A stretch of DNA of 64,000 nucleotides. Source: Sphingobium terrigena. GTDB lineage: Bacteria; Pseudomonadota; Alphaproteobacteria; Sphingomonadales; Sphingomonadaceae. The notes under the pieces are model-generated. The model was not told the origin of the DNA, ran no database searches, and saw only the letters and a list, made by a program, of their open reading frames with translations. The translations under genes were made by a program, and so were the position numbers. The stretch covers positions 21,140-85,139 of the forward strand of contig NZ_QVRA01000018.1 in NCBI RefSeq assembly GCF_003591655.1. The letters run 5' to 3'. Shown in pieces: positions 9,404 through 18,343 of the stretch. Positions within the stretch are counted from its first letter, which is position 1; each line of letters opens with the position of its first letter.

Positions 9404-9850
9404 ATGGGCCCAGTCGACGTCATGAGCGAACAGGCAGAATTGGACGCGAGCGCTGTGCGGTCGCGGCCCCGAGCATCGGCCTGGCTGTGGCGCCCCTGGT
9501 ATGCGAAACTCTGGTGGGCCAGCATCGCTATCTATTGGACGGGCAAACTCGCCTCCTATTGGAGCCCAGTTCTCGACGATGCTTATTCGACCGCGGTGGC
9601 CGGCTATCTCAATATCGCCCTCTATCCGTTCACCGCTTTGATGGTTCTTGGAGTGCGCTTTGTACCGGCGTGGATGGAATATTACGGCTGGGAATGGGTC
9701 GAGCCATCTCATGACGAGTTGTTTCCGAAGCGCTCCGTTGGTGGATACCTCGACCCGATGGCCGACCCCCTCGATCCTCGCTCGCCCAACCACTGGCGAT
9801 ATCTAGGGAACCTCTGCGCAGGTAGAGAATTGGGCGTCGTGCGGCGTCAA
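9404..9850 (+). CDS. Two-helix membrane protein with 3' end altered by IS insertion
   Basis: A conserved-looking hypothetical of about 150 residues with two membrane segments (WYAKLWWASIAIYWTG and YLNIALYPFTALMVLGVRF) followed by a motif-rich tail (EWVEPSHDELFPKR, DPMADPLDPRS). AGAAAGGA precedes the ATG; an internal ATG at 9422 is possible. The IS at 9807 enters after codon TAT-CTA. Joining the flanks with one copy of CTAG gives ...HWRYLDDMK-stop, so only the last four or five residues were replaced, here by residues encoded in the IS end up to a stop near 9856. It converges on traG. I do not recognise a function. Confidence 0.6.
9803..9806. repeat. Left target-site duplication CTAG
   Basis: CTAG abuts the left end of the IS at 9807 and is repeated at 11000-11003. 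Four-base YTAR duplications are typical of the IS5 group. Confidence 0.85.
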
Positions 9851-10999
9851 CGGTGAGCTTTGCCGCGCCGCGCTCCTTGCGGTGCGCGAATTTGGCCAAT
9901 ATTGTGGATTTTCGGCCTATTTCCGTCGGTATTTGGCTGTTTTCCGGGCCGTTTCCCGTTCTGCGGGCGCAATTAGCCTGCAGTTCAGGCCAATTGCTCG
10001 CGCATGATGTAGATATTGGCCAGGGTGAGCTGGCAGAAAATCTGCTGGTTGTTCTTGTACAGTCCGCGATAACGGGTCCTGGTGTAGCCGAACTGGCGCT
10101 TGACGACCCGGAAGACATGCTCGACCTTGGAGCGGAACGAAGACGTCAGCCGGTTGATCCGGCGCTGTTCATCGGTCAGGGCCTGGCCCTTCTTGCGCTT
10201 GAAGGGCGTGGCCCAGACGACGTCGGCTTCGGTTCGATCGGCTTCGAGCGAACGCTCATTGCTGGCATAGGCGCTGTCGCCAAAGGCAATTTCCTCCTCG
10301 CCGTAAAGCAAGGCATCGGTCGCCACGCTATCATGCACATTGGCCGATGTCATTTCGGCCGAATGCACGCAGCCCGAAGCCGCGTCTGCGCCGATATGCG
10401 CCTTCATGCCGAAATACCATTGATTGCCCTTCCTGGTCTGCTTTATCTGGGGATCGCTCGACTTCGTGCGGTTCTTGGTCGATGGCGGCGCGGCGATCAA
10501 AGTCGCATCCACGATCGTGCCCTGGCGCAACAGCAAACCGCGCTCGGTCAAAACCGCCGTCATCTCGTCAAACAGCGCTTTGCTCAATTCATGCTTCTCA
10601 AGCAAATGCCGGAACTTCAAGATCGTCGTCTCGTCGGGTACGCCCTCGAAGTCGAGGCCCTGCAAATTCCCGCAACAGTGGCGTCTCCCACAGCGCTTCT
10701 TCCATCGCTGGATCGGACAGGCCAAACCATTGCTGCATGAAATGGATCTTCAGCATCGACCGCAACGGATAAGGACGACGCCCCCGCCCCACCACCGGGT
10801 AATGCGCAATGATCAACTGCTCGAACCGCTCCCACGGAACCACAGCCGCCATCTGATCCAGAAATACCGCCAGCCGCGTCTGTTTGCGTGGCCGTGAAAT
10901 CCCAATCCCTGAAAAACGACCCTGCTTAATGCGGCCCTCCTTTTGCGAAGAGAATCATTCCATCATTGCCTCTGCAAGGCCTACTTGCTCAGGGGTTCC
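9807..10999 (-). mobile_element. Complete IS5-group insertion sequence, 1193 bp
   Basis: The ends are imperfect inverted repeats: left GGAACCTCTGCGCAGGTA and right (reverse complement) GGAACCCCTGAGCAAGTA, 15 of 18 matching. CTAG direct repeats flank it. Inside is one transposase reading region on the minus strand. Intact ends with identical target duplications point to a fairly recent insertion. Confidence 0.92.
9985..10930 (-). pseudogene. IS5-group transposase, frameshifted
   Basis: The N-terminal part (VVPWERFEQLIIAHYP, then RGRRPYPLRSMLKIHFMQQW, LSDPAMEEALWE) and the catalytic part (VPDETTILKFRHLLE, IVDATLIAAPPSTKN, KGNQWYFGMKAHIG, KVEHVFRVVKRQFGYTRTRY) lie in different frames. They join near 10662-10665 if one G is removed from the run in GCAGGGCCTC. 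The 5' end has AAAGGAGGG followed five bases later by ATT (10928-10930), then KQGRFSGIGISRPRKQTR in frame, so the start codon is ATT or a mutated ATG. The element is probably unable to move unaided unless the shift is programmed. Confidence 0.85.
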
Positions 11000-11003
11000 C
11001 TAG
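11000..11003. repeat. Right target-site duplication CTAG
   Basis: Second copy of the four-base duplication made by the IS inserted at 9807-10999. The bases just after it supply the original end of the interrupted gene (GATGATATGAAATAG). Confidence 0.85.
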
Positions 11004-11019
11004 ATGATATGAAATAGTT

Positions 11020-14000
11020 TCATTTATCCCGCCGCTCCTTGAATTTTGGATCACCATCAAACGGGCCGTTAGCGAGATCATCCGAAAATCTGCCGCTGCC
11101 TAGGACTGACGATTGCTCGATCGAGGTAAGGGGTCCGGTAATATCGGCTGTCCCACGCGCGGAATCAGCGTTCTCGAGGTACCGGTTCCGCAATCCACGG
11201 TCGCCAAGCAACTGATCGGAGAGAACTCGTGTAAAAGCTTGCTCCGGATTGGGCGAGCGAGATGCCGCGCGTTCTGCGGAAGCTACGGCTCCTCTCACGT
11301 CATAATTCACTATGTCTAGTGTAGCGTCGGCATTCTCTGAAGTTGTTCCGCGGTCGCTGCCTGCGAAACCTAACGAACCGCCCGCGCCGCCGGAAAGAGA
11401 TGCCGAGCTCCCTTTTCCGCCACCCTTGGAGGACCCGCGCTGCGCGCTTGCTGAAACCGAAAGACCGACATCGGTTCCCATAGTGGTGCTGTCCTCCGCG
11501 CGACGAGTGATATTCCGCGACCATCCGGTTTGAGCCATAATTGCTTGAACATCCCGTTCGAGCGTGTCGGCGACCTGCGGTTTCAGCCGCCAATTCCCCT
11601 GGCGGTCCATCTCGAACCCGCCCTTGAGCCAATGGGCCATGGCGGCCTTTCCTTCGGCACCGCCACCGAGGAAATGCTCGATCGTGTCAGGGCCGGCCTG
11701 CTTGCCGGCTTCGAAGCGTGTGCTGGTGTCGCTACGCGCCGATCTAGTGAAACCCGTGCTGCTCGACACCAAGAGGTCATTATCGGCGAAACTGAACCGC
11801 GCCGAACCGCCACCGGCAATTGCACCATATTGGCTGTCATTGATCAGCCCGGCGCGGCGCAGTTGACCAGCGACCTCTGGCGTTACGTTCATGGCAAGGT
11901 CGCCATTCTGGCTCATCGCTAGCTGCTTCTTCGTCATCGTGATGCCATTGGCGCGCAGCAGCCCCTGCATTCGCGTCAGGCGCTGATTGTCGACGATTCG
12001 AGACGTACGCTCATTACGCGCGCGATCCGCGATCCCACCGGCGCCGCCGTCAGCCATATCGACCTGATTGCCGGCCGTCCCGGCAAGCGTGCGGATGAAG
12101 CTATCGAGCCGCGCAGCTTCGCGCGTCGAGACGCCTGCCGCCTCCGCGCCCTCCGCAAACCCAAAATTGTCCGACTGTCGACGCTCTTCCCCGATGCGCG
12201 CCGCGCTCCTCGTACCGTCCCGCCCAACTTCGCGTTGCGCGTCGAGCTTGCCCGCGCGCTCGGCAAAATCGAACCCGGCTGTCTCGCGCGTCCGTCCGTA
12301 GACACTCGTTCCCTCGCGTCCTGCTTCCGCGGTGGCCCCATCCGCCGTACCGAGTTGCGTCGACGCATTATAGGTTTCGAGCGCGTGCTCGACCTGCGCC
12401 TCATTGCGGCCAGTCGCGCGGGAGAGTTGGGTGATCGCGGAAGAGCGCGCTTCGCCGGCGAGCGCGTTGATAAAGCCGATGCGGCGGCTGGTCTCCTGAA
12501 CCGACAGGCCAAGCATGCCGGCGGCGTCGCGTTGTCCCTGGTTGGTGCCGGTCCGATGGGCCTGCTCGGTTGCCACGTTTCCGCGCTCGATGCCGGCGAC
12601 CTTGTTGCCGGCGAAATCGCGCCGCCCTTCCATAGCACCGACCTGGACCTGCGCGGAGGTGATGTCATTGCGGAGCATCGCTTCCTGGTCGAAGGCATTG
12701 GCGGTCAGCTTTGCAAAGGTCGGGTCCGCCGAGGCCTGAGCGATGACACCGGACGCCTTCAGCGCAGCGTCCTTCGGCGAGTAGCCGCCTCGCTCGAAGG
12801 CCCGCGTCGCGCCCTGCTGCATCATGTCGTAAGCGCGCTGATCCCCAAAGGCGCGCCATTGCACCAGATGCTGCGAGAACGCAGCGAAGGCGCGCTCACC
12901 AGCCTGACCGGAACCGAAATAGGTTGTACCCAAAGCCCGGAGCGCGTCCTTCTCGGCGAACTGTTGAAACGCGGCCGTCGTGGCGTTGGCCCTGACTGCG
13001 CGTTGCGTCGCAGGGTTGGACAGATCCCCATTGACGAGCGCCGGTGCGAGCCCGCCAAGTTCGCGCGCCGCGTCGATCCCGCCCATGCCGAATGCCGGCA
13101 CTCCTGGCACCCCGCTGTTGCGCTCACCCAACATCGTGCTCGCCGCGCCGAAGCTGCGGTTGGCGCCAAATGTCGATCGCTCGCCAAAGTCACCAAAGCT
13201 CGACGAAGCCCCGCGTCGCGCGGATGTGCCCAACGCGGACGCCTGTGCCTCAAGGGCCGAGGCGCGACCTTCCGCTGTGCCCATAGGCGACGCGGCGGCA
13301 GTGCCCTGACCCTGGACGCCGAGCGCGCCGCTGGTGAACGCCGTGAAGACATTCCCCGAGAACCGGAACACCGTGAACACGAACGCGCCCGCCAGGCCCG
13401 CCGCCGCCGTGCGGAAGCTGCCGAAGATCGCAAGGGCCTTTTGCGCGGAAGAAGGGGCGAGAAGCCAGGCGTTGGCGCCGTTGGCGTTCGAGCGCATCTC
13501 GGCAAGCGCGCCCATCGCGCGCCCAAGGGTAAGCTGGTAAATGCCGGCATCGATCACGCCCCACAAGGCGACGAACACGAACAGCCCAAGCGCGAAGCTC
13601 ATGACCCGAAGGTTGATCGGCGTCAGGATGAACAGAAGCGCGATCGGGATCATGAACAGCATGATGCCGAATACGACCGCGCGGATCGTCGGCATCCATT
13701 CGTTTGCAACCGACATCGTGGCAAGACCGCTCGACATTACGGCGCGATTGGCCATGACCCGGGCCGCTGTTGCCGGGCTATCCTCGAACAGGACGTCGCC
13801 CACGGTGTTGCCGAGCAGGACATCTGTCATGAATGCCTGAAGCGACAGCGGAGAGCCCATCATCATGCCGCCCACCTCGCCGAGCTGGGCGCGGCAGCGA
13901 GTGAGCTGATTGGCATCGGTCGCGTCGAAGCCCGTCCGCAGGCAAACCTGCCTGGTGTAATCGTCGAACAAGGTCGGATCGGAGAGCCTGTCAGAAATAT

Positions 14001-14751
14001 ATTGCCAAGACTCGTCGCAGCTCTTCGTCGTGCCGCCCTTGTCCGCCGCCGTATAGACCGTGCTGAAGGTCGCAGGTCCCGCCATCGCTGCGAACGCGGC
14101 TGGCAGATCGGTTGTCGTGCGGAACAACTTGTCATCGTCGATGCCGTAAGCCGGCGACACGCGCGCGACCGGATAGCATTGCCGGACATAGTCCTTGATC
14201 GTTGCATCAAGGAAGGTGTCGGTCATCGGGCCACGCGGCGCGACGGCATTGAAGAACAGGTCGAACGTGTGCCCCCCGGCGCCGAACTCGATCTTGGAAT
14301 CCGGATCGAGCGTGTTGTCGTCGATCGTCTCGACCAGGGCGCGCTCCATCAGGTTGGTCGTGCCGGCGACCAGCACGAGCAGATTGGGGACGCCGCCGAC
14401 CGGCTGATAGGCGTTGCGCACCTTGTCATAGACGTGGACCGTCCCGGTGGTCGCGATCATACCGACGAACAGGCCGATGCCGACCAGCATCTGAAAGCCG
14501 AAGGCGACAAGCCCCATACCCTGGCCACGAATGGCGGTCAGCGTCGCTCCCACCGCAATCCCGATCGTCGCAATTACAACGACCAGCGTCTCGTAACGCG
14601 GGTCGGCAAAGATCATCGCGACGAGGCGGAATGCATCCACCGTCTCGGCGAATCCGTCATAAGTATAGAAGCTCGTGTCGACGGCAAAGGCCGGCGAGGC
14701 GGCGAGCAATGCGGCAGCTGTGACAGCGGGACGAAGGATCCGACGCATCAT
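11020..14751 (-). CDS. traG: TraG, F-type mating-pair stabilisation protein
   Basis: A 1243-residue inner-membrane protein. After a signal-like start come the TraG N-terminal domain (SFYTYDGFAETVDAFRLVAM, then transmembrane stretches around residues 50-110 and 350-480) and a long, hydrophilic, Ser/Ala/Gly-rich periplasmic C-terminal part of about 700 residues. In F-type systems TraG stabilises mating pairs and helps pilus assembly, and its C-terminus contributes to entry exclusion. It is the last gene of the transfer operon, starting 8 bases after traH. The length exceeds that of F TraG (938 residues), as is common in alphaproteobacterial versions. Confidence 0.9.
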   Translation of the reverse strand: MMRRILRPAVTAAALLAASPAFAVDTSFYTYDGFAETVDAFRLVAMIFADPRYETLVVVIATIGIAVGATLTAIRGQGMGLVAFGFQMLVGIGLFVGMIATTGTVHVYDKVRNAYQPVGGVPNLLVLVAGTTNLMERALVETIDDNTLDPDSKIEFGAGGHTFDLFFNAVAPRGPMTDTFLDATIKDYVRQCYPVARVSPAYGIDDDKLFRTTTDLPAAFAAMAGPATFSTVYTAADKGGTTKSCDESWQYISDRLSDPTLFDDYTRQVCLRTGFDATDANQLTRCRAQLGEVGGMMMGSPLSLQAFMTDVLLGNTVGDVLFEDSPATAARVMANRAVMSSGLATMSVANEWMPTIRAVVFGIMLFMIPIALLFILTPINLRVMSFALGLFVFVALWGVIDAGIYQLTLGRAMGALAEMRSNANGANAWLLAPSSAQKALAIFGSFRTAAAGLAGAFVFTVFRFSGNVFTAFTSGALGVQGQGTAAASPMGTAEGRASALEAQASALGTSARRGASSSFGDFGERSTFGANRSFGAASTMLGERNSGVPGVPAFGMGGIDAARELGGLAPALVNGDLSNPATQRAVRANATTAAFQQFAEKDALRALGTTYFGSGQAGERAFAAFSQHLVQWRAFGDQRAYDMMQQGATRAFERGGYSPKDAALKASGVIAQASADPTFAKLTANAFDQEAMLRNDITSAQVQVGAMEGRRDFAGNKVAGIERGNVATEQAHRTGTNQGQRDAAGMLGLSVQETSRRIGFINALAGEARSSAITQLSRATGRNEAQVEHALETYNASTQLGTADGATAEAGREGTSVYGRTRETAGFDFAERAGKLDAQREVGRDGTRSAARIGEERRQSDNFGFAEGAEAAGVSTREAARLDSFIRTLAGTAGNQVDMADGGAGGIADRARNERTSRIVDNQRLTRMQGLLRANGITMTKKQLAMSQNGDLAMNVTPEVAGQLRRAGLINDSQYGAIAGGGSARFSFADNDLLVSSSTGFTRSARSDTSTRFEAGKQAGPDTIEHFLGGGAEGKAAMAHWLKGGFEMDRQGNWRLKPQVADTLERDVQAIMAQTGWSRNITRRAEDSTTMGTDVGLSVSASAQRGSSKGGGKGSSASLSGGAGGSLGFAGSDRGTTSENADATLDIVNYDVRGAVASAERAASRSPNPEQAFTRVLSDQLLGDRGLRNRYLENADSARGTADITGPLTSIEQSSVLGSGRFSDDLANGPFDGDPKFKERRDK

Positions 14752-14759
14752 TGGAGCAC

Positions 14760-16205
14760 CTATTGGTTGCGGTTCGCGGCGGTACCGGCGGCGTCGCGCG
14801 CATCGCGATCGCGCTGACGGAGAAGCCCGGCATAGGATGTCGAGAGGTTCGCCTGGCTTAGCGCCGCGAGATAGGACTGACGCATCTGCGCGCGCTGGCG
14901 GAGGACCTCCTCGCGCAGGTCCCGCAATTGCTCGATGCCCTTGGTCAGGATGCGGGTCTGGCAGATATTCGTGCTCGTCGCACTGGCAGCGCCGGCCGCC
15001 GTCGTCCCACGCTCGGCATTGCTGAGCGCGAAGTCGATGGAGCGGGTCAGGTCGTTCAGCATCTGATAGGCGAGCGTAAATGCGACCAACTCATCGGTAT
15101 CACTGATGACCGAGCCCTGGACGCCCTGGCGGACGCCCCATTCGAGCATCCGATAAACGGGAAGCGTGCTGACATTGGCGACGAACTGGCGTTCATCAGC
15201 CGAAAGCCCACCGCGCGTCCTGATCTTGTCAGCGATCGACTCCATCCGGGTGCGCGCGAGTTCGAGCGCCCCCTTCGTCCCGTCCTGACTGCAATCACCG
15301 GCAGTGGGCGGAACATTGAGCGCGCGCTTCTGCACCCGGCCGCTCAGAAAATCGTCCGCCGACTCGGTATCCTGTTTCGGGCAGGCGGGGATTGCCGAGA
15401 AGAGCGGCACCTTGTCGGTCGGGTCCCAGCGCATATAGACGTCGCCGACGCGCGCACGCATCACATCCGCCCAGTCGCCGGCGCCGACCCGCGAAGCCGC
15501 ATGCGACAGCAGCGATCCTGTGCGGAAGATGTCGGTGACTTCGGCCGGGCAATTCTGCAGCGCGTCCTTCAGATCCTCGGTCGGGTTGTTCTGGTTCGCC
15601 TGGATCTTCTCGCGGCTCTGCTGGTAGCTCTTGGCGAACCCTTCCTTTACAGACTTGTAGCCGGTCATCTCCTCGATGATGCCGCTCATATTGTCGTCGC
15701 CCTTGGCGATCTGGACAGCGCGGTTGGCCAACCGGCAATCATTGACCTGGATCGAATTCAGAAAGTTGGTCGCCGCCTCCATCTTCGAAATGATGTTGCC
15801 CATCTTCTCGTCGAGCGTCTCGAGCAGATACTGGAAGGCGACTGCGGGGGCCGCCTGAAGGATGCTCTCCAGCTTCTGGACGAGATAGTCGGGGTCGAGG
15901 AACGACATACCGCCCAGGAACATGTCGATGCCGCCGCAGCCGGCCTTGATCTTGGGCAGGCTCAACGACATCAGATAGTCGTTATGGACATCCACCCGCC
16001 CCGACATGCCGCCCGCGGTCACATACCCGCGCGTCTGATCCTCGAAGCTGCCGGGAGAGGTATAAGTCGCGTTGTCGAACCAACTCTCCGCCCAGCTCTG
16101 CGCATGTGCCGGGGCCGCGGTGCCGCACGCAGCGACGATCCCGCACAGGCTGAACGAGAGACGGCGAGCTAGACGACGATAGAGTCTGGGAACGGCAAGC
16201 GACAT
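14760..16205 (-). CDS. traH: TraH, F-type pilus assembly protein
   Basis: A 481-residue periplasmic protein with signal peptide ending at APAHAQ. It has the TraH landmarks YTSPGSFEDQTRGYVTAGGMS, KAGCGGIDMFLGGMSFLD, AFQYLLETLDEKMG and the Cys-containing NDCRLANRAVQ. The C-terminal third is coiled-coil-like (EQLRDLREEVLRQRAQM). TraH acts with TraF, TrbB, TraW and TrbC in pilus assembly at the outer membrane. The start at 16205 follows GAGGAAG; upstream open frame to 16340 lacks coding character. It precedes traG. Confidence 0.9.
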   Translation of the reverse strand: MSLAVPRLYRRLARRLSFSLCGIVAACGTAAPAHAQSWAESWFDNATYTSPGSFEDQTRGYVTAGGMSGRVDVHNDYLMSLSLPKIKAGCGGIDMFLGGMSFLDPDYLVQKLESILQAAPAVAFQYLLETLDEKMGNIISKMEAATNFLNSIQVNDCRLANRAVQIAKGDDNMSGIIEEMTGYKSVKEGFAKSYQQSREKIQANQNNPTEDLKDALQNCPAEVTDIFRTGSLLSHAASRVGAGDWADVMRARVGDVYMRWDPTDKVPLFSAIPACPKQDTESADDFLSGRVQKRALNVPPTAGDCSQDGTKGALELARTRMESIADKIRTRGGLSADERQFVANVSTLPVYRMLEWGVRQGVQGSVISDTDELVAFTLAYQMLNDLTRSIDFALSNAERGTTAAGAASATSTNICQTRILTKGIEQLRDLREEVLRQRAQMRQSYLAALSQANLSTSYAGLLRQRDRDARDAAGTAANRNQ

Positions 16206-16257
16206 GGCGGGCTTCCTCGGGTTCGAGTGAGATGAAAGAGGTGCTGGCCCGCCATGC

Positions 16258-16857
16258 TCAGCCTCCTCGGTTGGCCGGATTCCGCGGCGCGCCCACGCCG
16301 ACGATCCCGGTATATTTGGACATGGCCCGAAGGCCGACATCAGGTCGCACGCCCGTCAGCATCTTGACGGCGAGATAAACGTTGCGGGCGAGGTTCGGCG
16401 CATGATCGGTGCCGATCGCGATCGGCACGATCCTGTTCCAATCCGCGATCGGTCGGACCCAAACGACCGGATGGCCAACCCAGGGCAGCCCAAGCCGGCC
16501 CGAACGGACCATCGCTTCCTGGCCGCCGATCGCAGCGACGCGCCAGCCATATTGCCGGCCAAAGGCCGATAGCTTGGTCCACATATCGCCGCACGGTACG
16601 CAACCCGGGCTCGTGCTCATTTCGATGACGAACGCCGGCGCCTGGCCGCGTAACGTATCGGCGAAGTCCGGCGGGAACTGCCGCGTCAGCGGGACGCGGG
16701 CGAGCCACGCCTGCAGGCTGGCAGCGTCGGCAACAGGATGGATTGCCGCGCGCCGCGCCGCATCTTGCCCTGCCGATGCCGATTGAGCCATCGCGCCCGC
16801 AGCGATACCAACAACGGCGGACACCATGGCTGCAATGGCGAGCGCGCGCCGCGTCAC
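16258..16857 (-). CDS. TrbB-like thioredoxin-fold conjugation protein
   Basis: A 199-residue exported protein (signal peptide ending GAMAQ) with a CVPC redox motif (STSPGCVPCGDMW) in a thioredoxin-like setting. Its position between traF and traH is where F carries trbB, a pilin-assembly disulfide isomerase, so that is the best assignment; sequence similarity to F TrbB is not obvious by eye. It overlaps traF by ATGA. With DsbC and TraF it is one of three redox-type proteins in the operon. Confidence 0.68.
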   Translation of the reverse strand: MTRRALAIAAMVSAVVGIAAGAMAQSASAGQDAARRAAIHPVADAASLQAWLARVPLTRQFPPDFADTLRGQAPAFVIEMSTSPGCVPCGDMWTKLSAFGRQYGWRVAAIGGQEAMVRSGRLGLPWVGHPVVWVRPIADWNRIVPIAIGTDHAPNLARNVYLAVKMLTGVRPDVGLRAMSKYTGIVGVGAPRNPANRGG

Positions 16858-17750
16858 GGCCGCGGACTCCCGCCGGTGTTGACCAGATCGCCCCCGAGCA
16901 CGCGTGGATCGGTCGCCGAGACCGGGCCGTTCGCGAGCGCGTCGAAGAATCCGTCCTCCTCGCCGGCGCCGGTCATGAACTGCTCAGGCCGAATGTCGCC
17001 GGTCAGCAGCCGAACGGCCTGATACGCCATTTGCGCGAGGTTTGGATACGCCTCGACCCCGTTCGCGATCACCATGCGCTGCTGGCTGTTCCGCCTGATG
17101 ATCATCGTCGTCGGTGTGACCTCGACGCCGAAGCGCTGGCCGACATCGGGCCTGCGGCCGATATCCATCATCGTCACCTGCCAGCCCATCTCCTCCTGGA
17201 AGCGCTGGACGATCGGCCATTGCACCTGACAATAGCCGCAGCTCGCCCTCGAGAACATGACGAGCGCGAATTCCGACGCATGGGCCCGAAGATACTGACG
17301 GCGCGTATCGTCCTTGAACGCGGTGAGCTGGTCGCGCGCATCGCCGACCATCGGATTGGCCGATTTGGAATTGAGTTCGGGATGCTGAAGCATCGCGATC
17401 TGGGTCACGCCGGCGAACGCCCGAGCCTTGCGCCGCGCGAAATCCTCGAGCTTCCAGAAGTCCGAGACGGCATCCACCGTAAGGACGGTCGCGGCATAAT
17501 CGCGCTGCTGCTCGATCAGCTTGTGGATCTTCGGCGGCGTCCAGGTGGCGAGCTCGGCCATCGGCGGGATCAGCGGCTTCACCAGCGCATCTGGATCGGG
17601 CTTCTCCTCGGCAGGCTTGGGCGGCGCCTGATACCACCAATATCCATCCTTTCCGGTCATGGCCGGCCTTTGATCCTGGGCCTGCACCGGTAGGGGGAGG
17701 GTGCTCGCGGCGAGGAGGGCCGCGCGCAGTAAGCGCGTGCGGGCAATCAC
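16854..17750 (-). CDS. traF: TraF, F-type conjugation protein (thioredoxin fold)
   Basis: A 298-residue periplasmic protein. After a signal peptide (PLPVQAQ) it has the TraF N-terminal part (GYWWYQAPPKPAEEKPDP) and a thioredoxin domain with CGYC (SRASCGYCQVQWPIVQRF) and the cis-proline loop VEVTPTTMI. F TraF lost the CXXC, whereas many chromosomal and IncH or SXT-type relatives keep it. It overlaps both neighbours by four bases (ATGA). It should help fold the disulfide-rich TraN, TraU and TraH. Confidence 0.88.
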   Translation of the reverse strand: MIARTRLLRAALLAASTLPLPVQAQDQRPAMTGKDGYWWYQAPPKPAEEKPDPDALVKPLIPPMAELATWTPPKIHKLIEQQRDYAATVLTVDAVSDFWKLEDFARRKARAFAGVTQIAMLQHPELNSKSANPMVGDARDQLTAFKDDTRRQYLRAHASEFALVMFSRASCGYCQVQWPIVQRFQEEMGWQVTMMDIGRRPDVGQRFGVEVTPTTMIIRRNSQQRMVIANGVEAYPNLAQMAYQAVRLLTGDIRPEQFMTGAGEEDGFFDALANGPVSATDPRVLGGDLVNTGGSPRP

Positions 17751-18343
17751 AGCATTTTCTCCATCCGGGTCAACTGGTCGATGGCGACGGGACCGTAATA
17801 GCGACTGTCAAATCCATCCGGATGGCTCGAACCGACATAGGCATAGCCCGATGGGATGATCACGCCCTTTGGCTGATAATGATCGAGCTTCTGTCCCTTG
17901 CGGCCGTAGGGCTTGCTGACACCGAGCAGCTTGCCATCGCAGAAGTACCAGCCGTCCCATGTATGCCCTCCGACTGACGGCTTCTCGATCATGTCGAGCC
18001 GTTCGCCGGGCATGCACAGCACATATTTGGTGACCGACACCGGCTTGGGTCCCGCGACCGCGTTCGTGAGCATGAACGAGACGAGATCGCCCTTGTGGAT
18101 GGGGCCCGGATCGCCCCGCACCGCCCAGGCATGGATCGATGGGGTCATCACGAGGGTGAATTGCGGGATCGCCCACCAGGTCAGCAGGCCGACCGGCAGC
18201 ACGATACAATAGGCCTTCAACAGCTGGTCGGGTCGCGGTGGTTCCCCGAGGCCGCTACAGCCGAGCGCGACCGCCGCGCGCAGCGGCAGCTCCTTCAGCT
18301 GCAGCCAGATCCATTTAGCGAGCGCCCAAGCGATTCTGAGCAT
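17747..18343 (-). CDS. S26-family signal peptidase of the TraF(RP4)/TrhF type
   Basis: A 198-residue inner-membrane serine peptidase. Counting from the start used here, the nucleophile is Ser69 (VMTPSIHAW) and the general base is probably Lys106 (VSVTKYVLCMPGE); the C-terminal box is YVGSSHPDGFDSRYYG. Relatives process pilin or cyclise it in other conjugation systems. The start at 18343 has GAGGAGG six bases upstream; an earlier ATG at 18385 has none. It overlaps trbC. Its likely substrate is TraA, whose signal peptide must be removed. Confidence 0.85.
   Translation of the reverse strand: MLRIAWALAKWIWLQLKELPLRAAVALGCSGLGEPPRPDQLLKAYCIVLPVGLLTWWAIPQFTLVMTPSIHAWAVRGDPGPIHKGDLVSFMLTNAVAGPKPVSVTKYVLCMPGERLDMIEKPSVGGHTWDGWYFCDGKLLGVSKPYGRKGQKLDHYQPKGVIIPSGYAYVGSSHPDGFDSRYYGPVAIDQLTRMEKML

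Noticed and set aside
9250..9525. N-terminal extension of the SGNH hydrolase frame
   Set aside because: Residues before the GDS block lack family character and overlap the opposite gene's start.
12235..14817. 860-codon plus-strand open frame opposite traG
   Set aside because: It is antisense to a recognised gene, Arg/Gly-rich, and arises from GC-rich codon bias in traG.
14928..16172. 414-codon plus-strand frame opposite traH
   Set aside because: Shadow frame of traH; no motif, no ribosome site.
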